41,219 nt of DNA from Pseudomonadota bacterium (GCA_021819085.1 JAKASJ010000026.1:1-41219); one strand, 5' to 3'; counted from the stretch's first letter, positions 18,055-28,045 are shown. The notes: a model not told the origin generated them from the sequence alone. Numbers and translations are program-made.

Positions 18055-19413
18055 ATGGCCAGTTTCCCGCCGGACCTGATGGATCCCGCCGACACCGACG
18101 CAGCGAATGCCATGCGGGACCTTTATGCCGTCAAGATCCGGTCGATCTGGACCGCGGTCAAGCACGAGCCTCTGTCGTTCTGGGCCATCAATCTGTACCT
18201 GCTTTTTGAGTATGTCCGGCCGCAGACGTCCTATCCGTCTATCGACATTCTTCCCTGGGATAAGGTGGTCTTGGTCATCGCGCTCATTGCGCTGTTCGGC
18301 GAACGGCGCGCAGTAGCGGTCAGAAACGGTGCCGACAAGCTGATGGGGCTCTTTCTAATTGCCGTGCTTGTCTCTTCCGCGTTCGCCGCGTATGCCGGAA
18401 TTTCGTTCTCGCATCTCAGCGAATTCACCGACTGGCTGGTAATCTATTTTCTCATAACCCGGATCGTCACCACGGAAAGGCGGTTCTTCATCTTTTATCT
18501 CGCCTTTCTTATCTACAATTTCAAGATGTCCCTGCACGGTTTTCGGACCTGGGCGGGACGCGGGTTTGCCTGGGAGAACTGGGGCGTGACCGGGGCTCCC
18601 GGGTGGTTCCAGAATTCGGGCGAATTCGGAATCGAGCTGTGCATCTTTTTTCCCCTCTGCTACTACTTCATCGCCGCGCTATGGCAAAACTGGGGGCGCG
18701 TAAAACGACTGTTTTTCCTGGCTTTTCCGTTTACGGCGGTCGCCTCGATTGCCGCCACGTCCTCGCGAGGCGCGGCGCTCGGCATCGCCGGTGCCGTTGT
18801 GTTCATGACGATGCAGAGCCGTCACCGCATCAAGGCCATAGCCTTCGCCGCCGCAGTTCTGGCCGCCCTTTACTTCCTCATTCCGCCGCAGTCCTTGGCA
18901 CGCTTCTATACCGCCGGCACTGATAAGACGTCGGTAGAACGGCTTGTGCGCTGGAAGGACGGGCTGAACATGCTCAGCAATCATCCTTTTTTCGGGATCG
19001 GCTACTTCAACTGGGACAAGTATTATGCGTCCCATTATTCCACAGTGACCGGACACTACGGTCTTCCCCATAATATATTCATCCAGGCTGGTGCCGAACT
19101 CGGCATTTTCGGCCTTGGTGCATTCGGCATGCTGATCGTCGCGACCTTTGTGAACAACTACAAGACGCGGAAGCTCGTGCCAAAATCCGAAAACCCGTTT
19201 CTGTACACTACCGCACTCGGACTGGATGCGGCGATGATCGGGTTTCTCGTGAGCGGCTCGTTCATTACGGTACTCTATTATCCCTACTTCTGGATCGATC
19301 TGTCCCTGGTCGTGGCCCTCAGGACAGTGGCCAAGCAGGCCGCCCAGCGTGCTCCAGCGCCACCGTGGTATGCGGCTCCCGAATTCATCGATCCCGTGCC
19401 GCCGGCAATTTGA
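18055..19413 (+). CDS. O-antigen ligase/polymerase family membrane protein
   Basis: The 452-residue protein has about ten hydrophobic segments and the conserved periplasmic loop of the Wzy_C/O-antigen ligase family: VERLVRWKDGLNMLSNHPFF, GIGYFNW, then HYGLPHNIFIQAGAELGIFG with the conserved His. An Arg in TSSRGAALG is also typical. It would polymerise or transfer lipid-linked units at the periplasmic face. XrtA loci carry a ligase family of this kind (TIGR03097), and the sequence FEYVRPQTSYPSIDILPWDK resembles it. The ATG at 18055 has a GAGGGG site; the longer frame starts upstream of the predicted promoter -10. The gene is followed by the ATP-grasp gene after about 75 bases. Confidence 0.88.
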   Translation: MASFPPDLMDPADTDAANAMRDLYAVKIRSIWTAVKHEPLSFWAINLYLLFEYVRPQTSYPSIDILPWDKVVLVIALIALFGERRAVAVRNGADKLMGLFLIAVLVSSAFAAYAGISFSHLSEFTDWLVIYFLITRIVTTERRFFIFYLAFLIYNFKMSLHGFRTWAGRGFAWENWGVTGAPGWFQNSGEFGIELCIFFPLCYYFIAALWQNWGRVKRLFFLAFPFTAVASIAATSSRGAALGIAGAVVFMTMQSRHRIKAIAFAAAVLAALYFLIPPQSLARFYTAGTDKTSVERLVRWKDGLNMLSNHPFFGIGYFNWDKYYASHYSTVTGHYGLPHNIFIQAGAELGIFGLGAFGMLIVATFVNNYKTRKLVPKSENPFLYTTALGLDAAMIGFLVSGSFITVLYYPYFWIDLSLVVALRTVAKQAAQRAPAPPWYAAPEFIDPVPPAI

Positions 19414-19488
19414 ATTGGCCACCGCAACCGGACCCGCCGAGTCCCGTACACCAATCCTGACGTGCCCGTCTGCAGACCGCTGCCAGCC

Positions 19489-20697
19489 ATGAAGCCAATG
19501 CACGTCCCGGCCAAGCATCCTGGCGTCCTCATTCTGGACGGAAACCAGCGTAGTGCTCTGGCGGCGACCCGTTCGCTCGGACGCCGCGGCATACCGGTCA
19601 CGGTCGCCGATGAAACCCGCCGATCGCTGGCCGGATCGTCGCGCTACTGCCGGGAATCCTTCAGTTACCCCTCGCCCACGGAGCGGCCCGACGACTTCCT
19701 CGCGGCTGTGCAGCACCACGCCGCGACACGCGCAGTACGCGTCATCCTCCCGATGACCGAAGTGTCGGCCTACCTTCTTGCCAGAAACCGCGAACGGCTT
19801 GCGCCGGCCGTCGTTCCCTTGCCCGACGCCGACAACTGGGACCAGATTGCGGACAAATGCCGGCTGCTGCAGGTGGCAAAGCAATTGCAGGTTCCGGCTC
19901 CGACAACGCTTTTCCCTGCCAACGCGGACGAACTGGTCGCGGCAGCCGAACATATCGGCTTCCCGGTTGTCCTGAAACCCTGCCGGTCGAAAGTCTGGAA
20001 CCGCAACCGGTGCACCGCCACTGCGGTACACATAGTCCACAACCTGTCACACCTCCATGCGCTCACGGCAGCGCATGGATATCTCAGGGATTTCCCGCTT
20101 GCCGTCCAGACGCATGTTCCCGGTTCGGGCCTCGGGGTCTTTGCGCTTTATAACCACGGCAAGGCCATTGCCTTCTTTGCGCATCGCCGTATCCGGGAAA
20201 AACCGCCGCGCGGCGGCGTGAGCGTACTCAGCGAAAGCGTCGCTGTGCGCGCCGACCTGCAGACCTACACCGCCCGCCTTCTCGATCATGCCCGATGGCA
20301 TGGCGTGGCCATGGTGGAATTCCGGGGAACCGAGGATGGAATCCCCCATCTGATGGAGATCAATCCCAGGTTCTGGGGCTCCTTGCAGCTGGCGATCGAC
20401 TCTGGCATCGATTTCCCCGGGCTGCTCTACGATCTGGCTCTCGGCAATCCCCCGGCACCACCCGCGGCGTACCACACCGGCATCCGCAGCCGCTGGCTCC
20501 TTGGGGATCTCGACCGACTATACCTGGTCCTCAGAAACCGTGAACGTGGCGGGACTGACGTCTCCCGGTTTCGGGAAATCCTGCGATTCATGAATTTCTT
20601 CGACCGCAACACGCGCTTCGAAATCAACCGCTTCGGAGACCTGAGACCATTTCTCTTCGAGCTTCGCCACTATCTGGGTCAGCTGATCTTCTCGTAG
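19489..20697 (+). CDS. ATP-grasp family enzyme
   Basis: The 402-residue protein has the three ATP-grasp parts: an N-terminal pre-ATP-grasp domain (GVLILDGNQRSALAATRSLG), the ATP-binding domain with AEHIGFPVVLKPCRSK, and the Mg/ATP site VAMVEFRGTEDGIPHLMEINPRFWGSLQLA, in which the E and N of MEINPRFWG bind Mg2+. Such enzymes join a carboxylate to an amine or thiol through an acyl phosphate. The family is seen in polysaccharide loci, where it could attach an amino acid or similar group to the glycan; substrates are unknown. The ATG at 19489 lacks a clear ribosome-binding site, and GTG 19462 is an alternative. Its last 19 bases overlap the end of the convergent GT4 gene. Confidence 0.85.
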   Translation: MKPMHVPAKHPGVLILDGNQRSALAATRSLGRRGIPVTVADETRRSLAGSSRYCRESFSYPSPTERPDDFLAAVQHHAATRAVRVILPMTEVSAYLLARNRERLAPAVVPLPDADNWDQIADKCRLLQVAKQLQVPAPTTLFPANADELVAAAEHIGFPVVLKPCRSKVWNRNRCTATAVHIVHNLSHLHALTAAHGYLRDFPLAVQTHVPGSGLGVFALYNHGKAIAFFAHRRIREKPPRGGVSVLSESVAVRADLQTYTARLLDHARWHGVAMVEFRGTEDGIPHLMEINPRFWGSLQLAIDSGIDFPGLLYDLALGNPPAPPAAYHTGIRSRWLLGDLDRLYLVLRNRERGGTDVSRFREILRFMNFFDRNTRFEINRFGDLRPFLFELRHYLGQLIFS

Positions 20698-21830
20698 GAT
20701 CCGGAGCTGCGACTGATCAGCTCTTCGTAGAGCGTGTGGTACCGGACCAGCATCGCATCAAGCGTGTATCGCGACCGTGCCAGTTCCAGCGCGCTGGATG
20801 CCAGTGATTTTTGGATCACAACGTTTTCCGCAACATGCCTGATCGCTCCTGCAAGCTGAGTTTCGGACTGGATGTCGACCAGAATCCCGTTCACTCCGTC
20901 GGAGATGATCTCTTCCGGGCCGCCGCTGCGCGTCGCGACTACAGGAACACCGCACGCCATCGCCTGGACTGTGGCCAGCGAAAATCCCTCCGAAATCGAG
21001 CTGAGCATGAATACGTCGAAACTGTTGAGCAGGGCCGCGATATCCTGCCGGAAGCCGATGAAGTGCACGGCGTCATCAAGACCCAGCTCCCGGCGCAGCT
21101 GCAGCAGCCGGCCGGCCAGCCCGCCGTTGCCCTCCCCGACCACGATGAATTGGTAGCGGGGGTTCCCGGCACGGATCAATGCCGCCGCCCGAAGAAGCGT
21201 ATCGTAGTCCTTGCTGGGCCGAATGTTCCCGACCGCCCCGACGATGATCGCATTGTCGGCAAGCCCCAGCTCCTGCTTGAGCAGGCGATTCCTGTTCGGA
21301 GTAAAAGCAGCCGCGTCGATCCCGTTGTGAATGGTAATGGCCTTCCTGCGACTGATTCCGCAGCGGGCGACAACCTCCTCGCGCAGCGAATCCGAAACAA
21401 ACACGCAGCGGCTGGACCCGCTGTTCAGGGCAAACCTCTTCAAAGCGAGATTTCTTTCGGAACTGCCGAAATCGACCGAACCGTGAAAGGTGGACACCAC
21501 CGGCACACGGCAAATCATGCCAGCCAGACTGCAGTACACGTTTGAACCGAGCAGATGCGACTGGACCAGATCGACTCGGTGTCTGCGAATGAGGCGGACA
21601 AGTCCGTAAAGGTAACGCGCATCGAAAGATCCCGATTCGCTCAGGACATGCGCACTCATACCGCGCCGGCGAAGCTCGTCGTCTACCCAGCCAGGTCCGG
21701 TGATGGCGACAATATTCTCGCCGGCTGGCCCCATAGGCCGTGTTGCCAGTTCGACGAAAACCGTCTCGGCACCACCCGGGCCGGTCGTGTCGATGGTATG
21801 GAGAATCCTGCGCGGCTGCCTGTCATGCAT
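20679..21830 (-). CDS. GT4-family glycosyltransferase
   Basis: This 383-residue GT-B enzyme starts RRILHTIDTTGPGGAETVFV, with the loop GGAE typical of GT4. The middle has STFHGSVDF and VFVSDSLREEVVARCGI, then IHNGIDAAAF. The C-terminal domain has IIVGAVGNIRPSKDYDTLLRA, FIVVGEGNGG and the E-x7-E motif around SSISEGFSLATVQAMACGVPVVATRSGGPEEI. It would add a sugar from a nucleotide donor to the lipid-linked unit. ATG 21830 was preferred over an upstream GTG because of GGAAGG at good spacing and the family-like start. Its 3' end overlaps the ATP-grasp gene by 19 bases tail to tail. Confidence 0.9.
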   Translation of the reverse strand: MHDRQPRRILHTIDTTGPGGAETVFVELATRPMGPAGENIVAITGPGWVDDELRRRGMSAHVLSESGSFDARYLYGLVRLIRRHRVDLVQSHLLGSNVYCSLAGMICRVPVVSTFHGSVDFGSSERNLALKRFALNSGSSRCVFVSDSLREEVVARCGISRRKAITIHNGIDAAAFTPNRNRLLKQELGLADNAIIVGAVGNIRPSKDYDTLLRAAALIRAGNPRYQFIVVGEGNGGLAGRLLQLRRELGLDDAVHFIGFRQDIAALLNSFDVFMLSSISEGFSLATVQAMACGVPVVATRSGGPEEIISDGVNGILVDIQSETQLAGAIRHVAENVVIQKSLASSALELARSRYTLDAMLVRYHTLYEELISRSSGSYEKIS

Positions 21831-21988
21831 CGGCTTTGGCCTTCCGGGATTTTCCGTACTGCGGTGCACTCATGCACCTGACATCGGTCGAGGACCCGGT
21901 AGAGGCGCCCGTCATCGGCAACCCCGGATGCCGTGCCGGACTGCGGACCCGAGAGACAGCATCATCAGGAGGCATAACTGCGCACGCT

Positions 21989-23161
21989 TCAGTGGCCTGC
22001 GACACGTCGGTCCGTGCGCGCCTGCACCAAGCAACCACGCATACGCTGCAGATCGCGTTTCCGGACCCGGGAGTGCACAGGAAGTGTAACGATCCGGCGG
22101 GCAAAGGAATCAGCCTGGGGACACGATACGCCACCGAAGAACCGCTCCAGCCCAGACACCCCCGGCAATGCCGACGGATACATCGCGGACGCCCCCAGCC
22201 CGCGGTGCCCAAGACAGTGAAACAGGCGCTGGCGCACAATGGGATCATTGACCAGAATCGGATACCGCAGGAGCCGGAACGCGGGCGCACCCCCGACACA
22301 TGCCTTCGGCAGATCTACAATATGGTCGCCGGCCGAATCCGCGAGCATGCCGTAAATTGCACGCTGGCGGTCGTCACTGCGTCGCCAGCAGGTGTGGACG
22401 TTGACGGGAAGCCATTCCATGAGCCGCGGATCCGCCGCTTCGATCGAAGCGAGCGGCCGATAGCGGGTTTCCCCGAGTCCAAGGAACGGCAAACCCGCCG
22501 GCAGCCAGTAAAGCCAGGCCGACGACAGCAGGTTGTAGAGCCCGGCACGCAACGCCAATCCGGAGCGAACCTGCCCTGATGTGACCTGCGGCGGTGACAA
22601 AGGAAGCGCCCGGGCCAGCTCCTCTTCCCGGGCCAGTACTGCCCCTCCGTGCAAAAGGCTCACCGGCTTTCCTCGACCGAAACTCAACACCACATAGTCA
22701 CCCAGCCAGCGCGCATCGGCCGGTGGCGGAAACGCTTGAGCACTGTCCTGTATGAGCACAATGCCGGTTCCGGCAATGGCCTCACGTATCTTCGGATAGC
22801 GCTCCGGAATCCCGAAAAGATCGACCCCGACGACCGCCACGGTGTCGGGTCCGAGCGCGGCGCGCAGTCCATCGAGATCCATCCATGGTCGATCACGTTC
22901 AAGATCAATCAACCGTGGACGCGCACCGGCGAACAGCACTGCGCTCACCAGAGCTGGACATCCGTATGCCGGCAGCAGTACTTCCGGAGTAGGCGCGCGT
23001 AGGCGCGCGACCGCTGCGACCAGACTGGCGGCCAGCGCCGAGGTAGCAGAACCGTAAAAGTGCGCAGCGTATGGGGCGAACAACTCCCCGCAGGACCGGG
23101 ATACGGCCCGGTCCCCGGGGATAATCATCGGTTCCCCCGCGGGCGGCAGTCGATAAAACAT
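21989..23161 (-). CDS. DegT/DnrJ/EryC1/StrS-family aminotransferase-like protein
   Basis: The 390-residue protein matches the PLP-dependent sugar aminotransferase fold: SATSALAASLVAAVARL (phosphate-binding helix), VLLPAYGCPALVSAVLFAGA, the substrate/PLP segment VVGVDLFGIPERYPKIREA, VLIQDSAQAF (the Asp pairs with the pyridine N), and SFGRGKPVSLLHGGAVL, in which the Lys in GKP is the likely Schiff-base residue. The GRGKP form places it in the subgroup seen in EPS and XrtA loci rather than the classic PerA-type SxxxxKxxxxGEGG. It may make an amino sugar, but some of this group have unknown activity. It starts directly after the stop of the GT2 gene with no gap, so the two are co-translated. Confidence 0.85.
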   Translation of the reverse strand: MFYRLPPAGEPMIIPGDRAVSRSCGELFAPYAAHFYGSATSALAASLVAAVARLRAPTPEVLLPAYGCPALVSAVLFAGARPRLIDLERDRPWMDLDGLRAALGPDTVAVVGVDLFGIPERYPKIREAIAGTGIVLIQDSAQAFPPPADARWLGDYVVLSFGRGKPVSLLHGGAVLAREEELARALPLSPPQVTSGQVRSGLALRAGLYNLLSSAWLYWLPAGLPFLGLGETRYRPLASIEAADPRLMEWLPVNVHTCWRRSDDRQRAIYGMLADSAGDHIVDLPKACVGGAPAFRLLRYPILVNDPIVRQRLFHCLGHRGLGASAMYPSALPGVSGLERFFGGVSCPQADSFARRIVTLPVHSRVRKRDLQRMRGCLVQARTDRRVAGH

Positions 23162-24292
23162 TTAGCGCTTCGAAGGCTCCCACATCGTCATGCGCCGTCC
23201 CGCCAGAAAGAGCAGCGAAGCGTGCGCAATAGCGATATTGACTTGCACAAAATAGTAGCCGATCCGGAGAAAGACGCTCTTCCGCAACCACGGAGCCATG
23301 AACGCCGCGGCGACTACAGTATAGAAAATCAGCTGCGCCAACGCGGCAAATCTGAAGAATACTCCCGACCGCCACAGAAACAGGGAACTGGCGAAAGTGA
23401 CGAGCATAAACCAGGGCACCAACCACCGCATCACCTTGTGGCTCCAGATCTGCACAGAAAACAAACCGTACGTGAATGGGTTGAGCGTCTCCCGATGTCG
23501 CGCGAGGCCCACGATCCCGCGCAGAACCGTGCGCAGCTTCCGGCGGTACTCCTTGCGGGCGTCTTTGATATCGGCATAGTAGCCGACTACGCCCGGTTCG
23601 GTCACGGCAACCAGGCCTTTGCGGGCACAGCCGATGGCTGCGTTGAAATCGCTTGGCGTCTCCGCATCCCATGTCTCGCATACCGCCCGGCGCGCGGCAA
23701 AGAAAGAACCGCTCAACCCGACTAGCCCGGCGTGCTGCGACTCGAGCCGCCGCAGCCACATTTCATATTTCACGTATGCGCCTTCGCCGACAAGAGAACC
23801 GTCGCGACTCACAAATCGGTCCTCGCTAGATACTGCTCCGATTCTCGGGTCGGAAAACCTGTCGGCGAGGCGCATGAGCGCTTCTCCGGGAATCTCGGTG
23901 CCCGTATCCGTGAATACCAGGATCTCGCCGTGCGCGTGTGCAATCGCGAGCAGCTGCGCATGCTCTTTGCCCTTGCGTACTTCCGAACGCACAAGCCGGA
24001 CACCGCGTTCCTGGTAGCCCAGCACGATTCCGTCCATACCGTCACTGGAGGCATCCGAGGCAACGATAATCTCGAGCCTGTCGCGCGGATATGAAAGTGC
24101 GAGGGTGTTCTCCAGCTTCGGTACGATCCGCGCCTCTTCATTGTGCCCGGCGATTATGATCGACATTACGGGGACCGGCGCCACCGTTCTGGATCCGCCA
24201 TCCCTGCTCTTCGGAAAGAGCATCAAAACCACCGGATAAACCAGGTAGCTGTAGAGACAGCCGACAACCCCGATCCAGAAAACCGATTCCAC
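23162..24292 (-). CDS. GT2-family processive-type glycosyltransferase, membrane protein
   Basis: The 376-residue protein has an N-terminal TM helix (about 4-24), a GT-A domain with MSIIIAGHNEEARIVPKLEN, EIIVASDASSDGMDGIV and EILVFTDTGTEI (DxD replaced by DTGT; the D is kept), SSEDRFVS, and LSGSFFAARRAV. An RRKLRTVLRGI region corresponds to the QxxRW position of BcsA-like enzymes. Four C-terminal TM helices follow. It may synthesise or extend the polymer backbone at the inner membrane. The GTG start (24290-24292) has the strong GGAGGG site. It forms a pair with the aminotransferase gene downstream. Confidence 0.88.
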   Translation of the reverse strand: MESVFWIGVVGCLYSYLVYPVVLMLFPKSRDGGSRTVAPVPVMSIIIAGHNEEARIVPKLENTLALSYPRDRLEIIVASDASSDGMDGIVLGYQERGVRLVRSEVRKGKEHAQLLAIAHAHGEILVFTDTGTEIPGEALMRLADRFSDPRIGAVSSEDRFVSRDGSLVGEGAYVKYEMWLRRLESQHAGLVGLSGSFFAARRAVCETWDAETPSDFNAAIGCARKGLVAVTEPGVVGYYADIKDARKEYRRKLRTVLRGIVGLARHRETLNPFTYGLFSVQIWSHKVMRWLVPWFMLVTFASSLFLWRSGVFFRFAALAQLIFYTVVAAAFMAPWLRKSVFLRIGYYFVQVNIAIAHASLLFLAGRRMTMWEPSKR

Positions 24293-24633
24293 CGATTACC
24301 CTCCTCGTCTGCATGTTCACAAGACGCTTGTCCACACGACTTGCCGGCTTCCGGACACCGGGTCACTCCGGGGGCAACTTCCCCAGAATGATGCACGCCG
24401 CACGGCATCCGGCCGCCCTTGGGTACAAAACAGCTGCGGCGCAATTGTAACCGATGATCGGTCCGTCCGGTCGGTTCGCGAAACACGATGTCCGGGCTGA
24501 ATGGTGCCCGCACATTGCAAAACATACTAACTCTGGGATAGCGTTCGCCCTGCGGCATGATGCATATCTATATCTGGGACCATCCTCGACGGAAGTCCGC
24601 CGGTCAGCAATTTTTCCCACAGGATTCGAGATC
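24293..24633. other. Divergent intergenic region
   Basis: These 341 bases lie between the GT2 gene (minus) and the GT4 gene (plus). The plus-strand frame is open from 24454, but the protein-like part begins at ATG 24634. A short palindrome ACCGATGATCGGT (24450-24462) is present. A sigma-54-like GG/GC pair near 24513-24528 has 12-base spacing and was rejected. No convincing promoter was seen. Confidence 0.4.
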
Positions 24634-25872
24634 ATGAGAGTTCTCTGGCTGTCGCGCTTCGCCCCGTATCCACCGGATGGCGTTGTGCGGCAGCGTAGCT
24701 ACCACCTTCTGCGCGAACTTGCCCGACACAACGACGTGGACGTCATGGCATTTTTTCGGCATGACCTGTTCGCCCAGAACTTTTCCAGCATCGAACAAGG
24801 CCTGCAGGAGGCGCATGCCGCCCTGTCTGAATTCTGCCGGACCGCGGCATTTTTCCCGATACCCTGTGAACGGCATCGCTATGCCAAACACGCCCTGGCG
24901 TTGGCCAGTCTGGCAACACCGGTGCCCTATGCCATCAACTGCCTGCGGTCAGGATCCTTCCGCGCCGCCCTGCATGCGCGCGCCGCGCACAGCTACGATG
25001 TCATTCACATGGATGCAATCGGCCTGGCTCCGCATGCCGACGCCCTCCCCCGGATTCCGCGGGTTTTCGATCACCACAACATCGAGTCGCACATGATGAT
25101 ACGTCGTGCCGGCATCGACAGAAACTGGCTGAAGAAGCTGTATTTCCTGCAGGAAGGAGTCAAATTGCGGAATTACGAGCGCCTCATGTACCCGCGCTTC
25201 AGCCTCCACCTCGCCTGCTCGGAACGGGATTCCAGACAGCTGCGTGCGGTCAGTCCCAACATCCGCGTCGAGGATATTCCGACAGGCATCGATGTGGACT
25301 ACTTCCGCCCGCGCGGTGGCGAGGAGATCCGGCATCGCCTGCTATCCGCAGGACACCTTAACGCGTATCCCGATCGCGACGCCATGACCTGCTTTGCCGC
25401 AGCGGTATGGCCGCGGCTCAAAGCGGCCATACCCGGCATCTCGATGGACGTGGTGGGCGAGAGCATGCCCGATTCCCTGCTTACCCTGTCGAAGCGCGAT
25501 GAAAACTTCCGCGTTCACGGGTTGGTCGATGACCTGCGTCCGTATTTCGAGCGCGCATCGGTTTACGTCTGCCCCACGTCCGATGGCGATGGCACAGGGC
25601 GCAAGGTGCTGAATGCATTCGCGATGGCCAAACCCGTGGTATCCGACCCCGCGGCCTGCGAAGGTATCGCTGTCCAGGAGAGTCTGCACATACTCTTGGC
25701 GAGGGACCCCGAGCAGTGGGTCAGCCACATTCGTGCCCTGTTCGCCGATGATGAACTGCGGCGCGTTCTCGGGCAGGCAGCACGCGAACTCGTACTGGCG
25801 CAATACAGCCACCGCGCAACCGGATTGAAGCTGCGGCGCGCGTACGACGGGCTCGCATCGGCCGCGCAATAG
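24634..25872 (+). CDS. GT4-family glycosyltransferase (TIGR03087-like)
   Basis: The 412-residue protein starts MRVLWLSRFAPYPPDGVVRQ, with the PYPPD motif of the sugar transferases found in XrtA EPS loci. The middle has FDHHNIESHMM, then DIPTGIDVDYFRP, a family-type linker. The C-terminal domain has DVVGESMPD, VHGLVDDLRPYFERASVYVCP and GTGRKVLNAFAMAKPVVSDPAACEGI, corresponding to the donor-binding E-x7-E region with weak conservation. It should elongate the lipid-linked repeat unit. The preceding frame is open but noncoding in character, and ATG 24634 fits family starts. It converges on AsnB with only 33 bases between stops. Confidence 0.86.
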   Translation: MRVLWLSRFAPYPPDGVVRQRSYHLLRELARHNDVDVMAFFRHDLFAQNFSSIEQGLQEAHAALSEFCRTAAFFPIPCERHRYAKHALALASLATPVPYAINCLRSGSFRAALHARAAHSYDVIHMDAIGLAPHADALPRIPRVFDHHNIESHMMIRRAGIDRNWLKKLYFLQEGVKLRNYERLMYPRFSLHLACSERDSRQLRAVSPNIRVEDIPTGIDVDYFRPRGGEEIRHRLLSAGHLNAYPDRDAMTCFAAAVWPRLKAAIPGISMDVVGESMPDSLLTLSKRDENFRVHGLVDDLRPYFERASVYVCPTSDGDGTGRKVLNAFAMAKPVVSDPAACEGIAVQESLHILLARDPEQWVSHIRALFADDELRRVLGQAARELVLAQYSHRATGLKLRRAYDGLASAAQ

Positions 25873-25905
25873 ATCCCCGCATCATTGTGCTCTCGCGGCA
25901 GGGGT

Positions 25906-27975
25906 TCAACCCGGGGGAATCCGCCGGAGCGCCGAGGCAGGCGACCCGGCCGCCGCGATCTCGTGCCGATCCGACTGCACGGCGCGCTGCTGTGCGTACC
26001 ACGTCTCGAACATCAATACCGCCCACAGCGACAAAGAGTGGTCACGCTCGCCAGACAGATGTTCGCTCCAGCGCCGACGCACACGCACGACATCCAGGTA
26101 CCCTTCCTCCTGCAATCGCGATTCGCCCAGCATCTCTTCTGCCCAGGGACGCAATTCTCCGCGCAGCCAATCGCCGATCGGCACAGAAAAGCCCATCTTC
26201 GGTCGCTCGGTAAGTGCCGGCGGAACATAGCGGGCCAGCACCTGCCGCAATATCCACTTGCCGCTGCCTCCGTGGATTTTCATGTCCCGCGGAAGCGACC
26301 ATGCATACTCGACAATGCGCGGATCCAGCAGCGGCGCGCGCACCTCCAGTCCCACGCGCATGCTGGCCCGGTCGACCTTGACCAGGTTGTCGTCCGGCAA
26401 ATATTGCCGAAGATCCCTGTACATCGCCTCGTCAACCGCATCCGCCGTGCCGCCGAGAAGATCCACAGCCCCGCAAAGACGGCTCGACCAGTCTGCGGCA
26501 TCGCGCACGATCGACGGATCGTCGGCCCAATAGGAAACAAGCGACTCATACATCTGTCCGACGGACCTTGCCTCGATTGCCCGTCCCAGCTTGTGAAGTT
26601 TGTTGCCCAGCTGCGGCAATCGGCCGTGCTCCGCGCCCTTGGCACCCCACCACCTTGATGCCAGCCGGTCCCAGGTCGCGGGCGGAAGCGCGGTCAGGGA
26701 ACGTGCGAACAGGCGTCTTGTCGGCAGCGGGATCCAGCGGACACCATTCCACACTGTCCGCAGCCATTTGTAACGGTTGTATCCACCGAAAACCTCGTCA
26801 CCCCCATCACCGGAAAGGCATACGGTAACATGCTGGCGGGCAAGCTTGCAGATCAGATAGGTCGGCAATTGCGATGCGTCGGAAAATGGCTCATCGTAGA
26901 GTTCCGGCATCATGGGTATCACGTCACGCACCTGGCCGGGGTCGATATACAGTTCCGTGTGGTCGGTACCGAGATGTCTGGCTACAGCGAGCGCATGTTC
27001 TGCCTCGTTGAAATCCCCTTCCTGGTAGCCGATCGTATAGGTCTTGATCGGCCGGGCAGATTGCGCCTGCATGCACGCGACAACTGTCGAGGAGTCGATA
27101 CCCCCCGACAGGAAGGCTCCCAGAGGCACATCCGCCAGCATCTGCTGGCCGACCACTTTCAGGAGAATCGCGTCGAGATCATCCGTCGCCTCCACCAGCG
27201 AGCAACTGCGCGTTGCGGACTGCGCCACGCTGCGCGCCGACCAATACCGGCGCGGTGCCGTCATCCCCGGCGCAGCCTCATCCGGGTCGGGACAGATCGC
27301 CGACGGCCCTGACAGGGTACTTGTGACCAGAGAAAGAATGCAGCCGGGCGGAAGCTTGAAGATCCCGCTGTAGATTGACCATGGCCCAGGAATGTATCCG
27401 TAACGCATCTGCAATGCCAGGCTGGCGCGGTCTATCCTACCCACCCATGCCGGCGCTGCGCGCAACGCCTTGAGCTCCGAACCGAAAACAAACAGGTTCC
27501 CGGCCCAGCCATAGTACAGCGGCTTCTCTCCCACACGGTCGCGCACGAGATGCAGGATCCCGTCCTTGCGATCCCATAGCGCGAACGCGAACATCCCGGA
27601 CAGGCGCGACGACGCTGCATCCACCCCCCATTGTTCCATCGCGGCAAGCAGCACCTCCGTATCCGACCGTCCCCTGAATTCATGCCCCAAGTCACGGAGT
27701 TCCTTCATGAGCTCCAGAAAATTGTAGATCTCGCCATTGAAGCAGACGCAGTATCTGCCCGATGCCGACCGCATCGGCTGATGTCCGGCCGGCGACAAAT
27801 CGATAATGGCCAGCCGCCTGTGAACAAGTCCTATCCCTACGGCCGCGTCGATCCATACGCCCTGATCGTCCGGGCCCCGGTGCGCTAGCGTGACGGCCAT
27901 GCTGTCGGCCAGCCCGCGGTGATCGATCTTCGATGCGTTTCTTGAAGGGTCCACGAACCCGGCTATCCCGCACAT
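25906..27975 (-). CDS. asnB: AsnB-type glutamine-dependent amidotransferase
   Basis: The 689-residue protein has the class II glutamine amidotransferase domain (Cys2 nucleophile in MCGIAGF, then HRGPDDQG, VHRRLAIIDLS, FNGEIYNF, SDTEVLLAAMEQWG) and an asparagine-synthetase domain with the ATP-pyrophosphatase loop FLSGGIDSS (about 288-296) and CLSGDGGDEVFGGYNRYK. It would transfer ammonia from Gln to an acyl-AMP. In polysaccharide loci such homologues (for example WbpS) amidate uronic acids rather than make Asn, and this locus has uronic-acid genes at its left end, so that role is likely. An insertion of about 30 residues near 218-245 and the C-terminal tail look non-conserved. It follows a GT4 gene by 70 bases. 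Confidence 0.92.
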   Translation of the reverse strand: MCGIAGFVDPSRNASKIDHRGLADSMAVTLAHRGPDDQGVWIDAAVGIGLVHRRLAIIDLSPAGHQPMRSASGRYCVCFNGEIYNFLELMKELRDLGHEFRGRSDTEVLLAAMEQWGVDAASSRLSGMFAFALWDRKDGILHLVRDRVGEKPLYYGWAGNLFVFGSELKALRAAPAWVGRIDRASLALQMRYGYIPGPWSIYSGIFKLPPGCILSLVTSTLSGPSAICPDPDEAAPGMTAPRRYWSARSVAQSATRSCSLVEATDDLDAILLKVVGQQMLADVPLGAFLSGGIDSSTVVACMQAQSARPIKTYTIGYQEGDFNEAEHALAVARHLGTDHTELYIDPGQVRDVIPMMPELYDEPFSDASQLPTYLICKLARQHVTVCLSGDGGDEVFGGYNRYKWLRTVWNGVRWIPLPTRRLFARSLTALPPATWDRLASRWWGAKGAEHGRLPQLGNKLHKLGRAIEARSVGQMYESLVSYWADDPSIVRDAADWSSRLCGAVDLLGGTADAVDEAMYRDLRQYLPDDNLVKVDRASMRVGLEVRAPLLDPRIVEYAWSLPRDMKIHGGSGKWILRQVLARYVPPALTERPKMGFSVPIGDWLRGELRPWAEEMLGESRLQEEGYLDVVRVRRRWSEHLSGERDHSLSLWAVLMFETWYAQQRAVQSDRHEIAAAGSPASALRRIPPG

Positions 27976-28045
27976 ATTATTCTGTCAACCCTTGTCGTAC
28001 TGTAGTGTTCATTTGACGCCACCGGAACCCGTGCTGATGTCCACT

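Noticed and set aside
18679-20040. Minus-strand open frame of 453 codons across two genes
   Set aside because: It spans the ligase and ATP-grasp genes in antisense, which carry clear family motifs.
24513-24530. Sigma-54-like TGG...TGC before the GT4 gene at 24634
   Set aside because: Spacing is 12 bases and the -24 element is poor.
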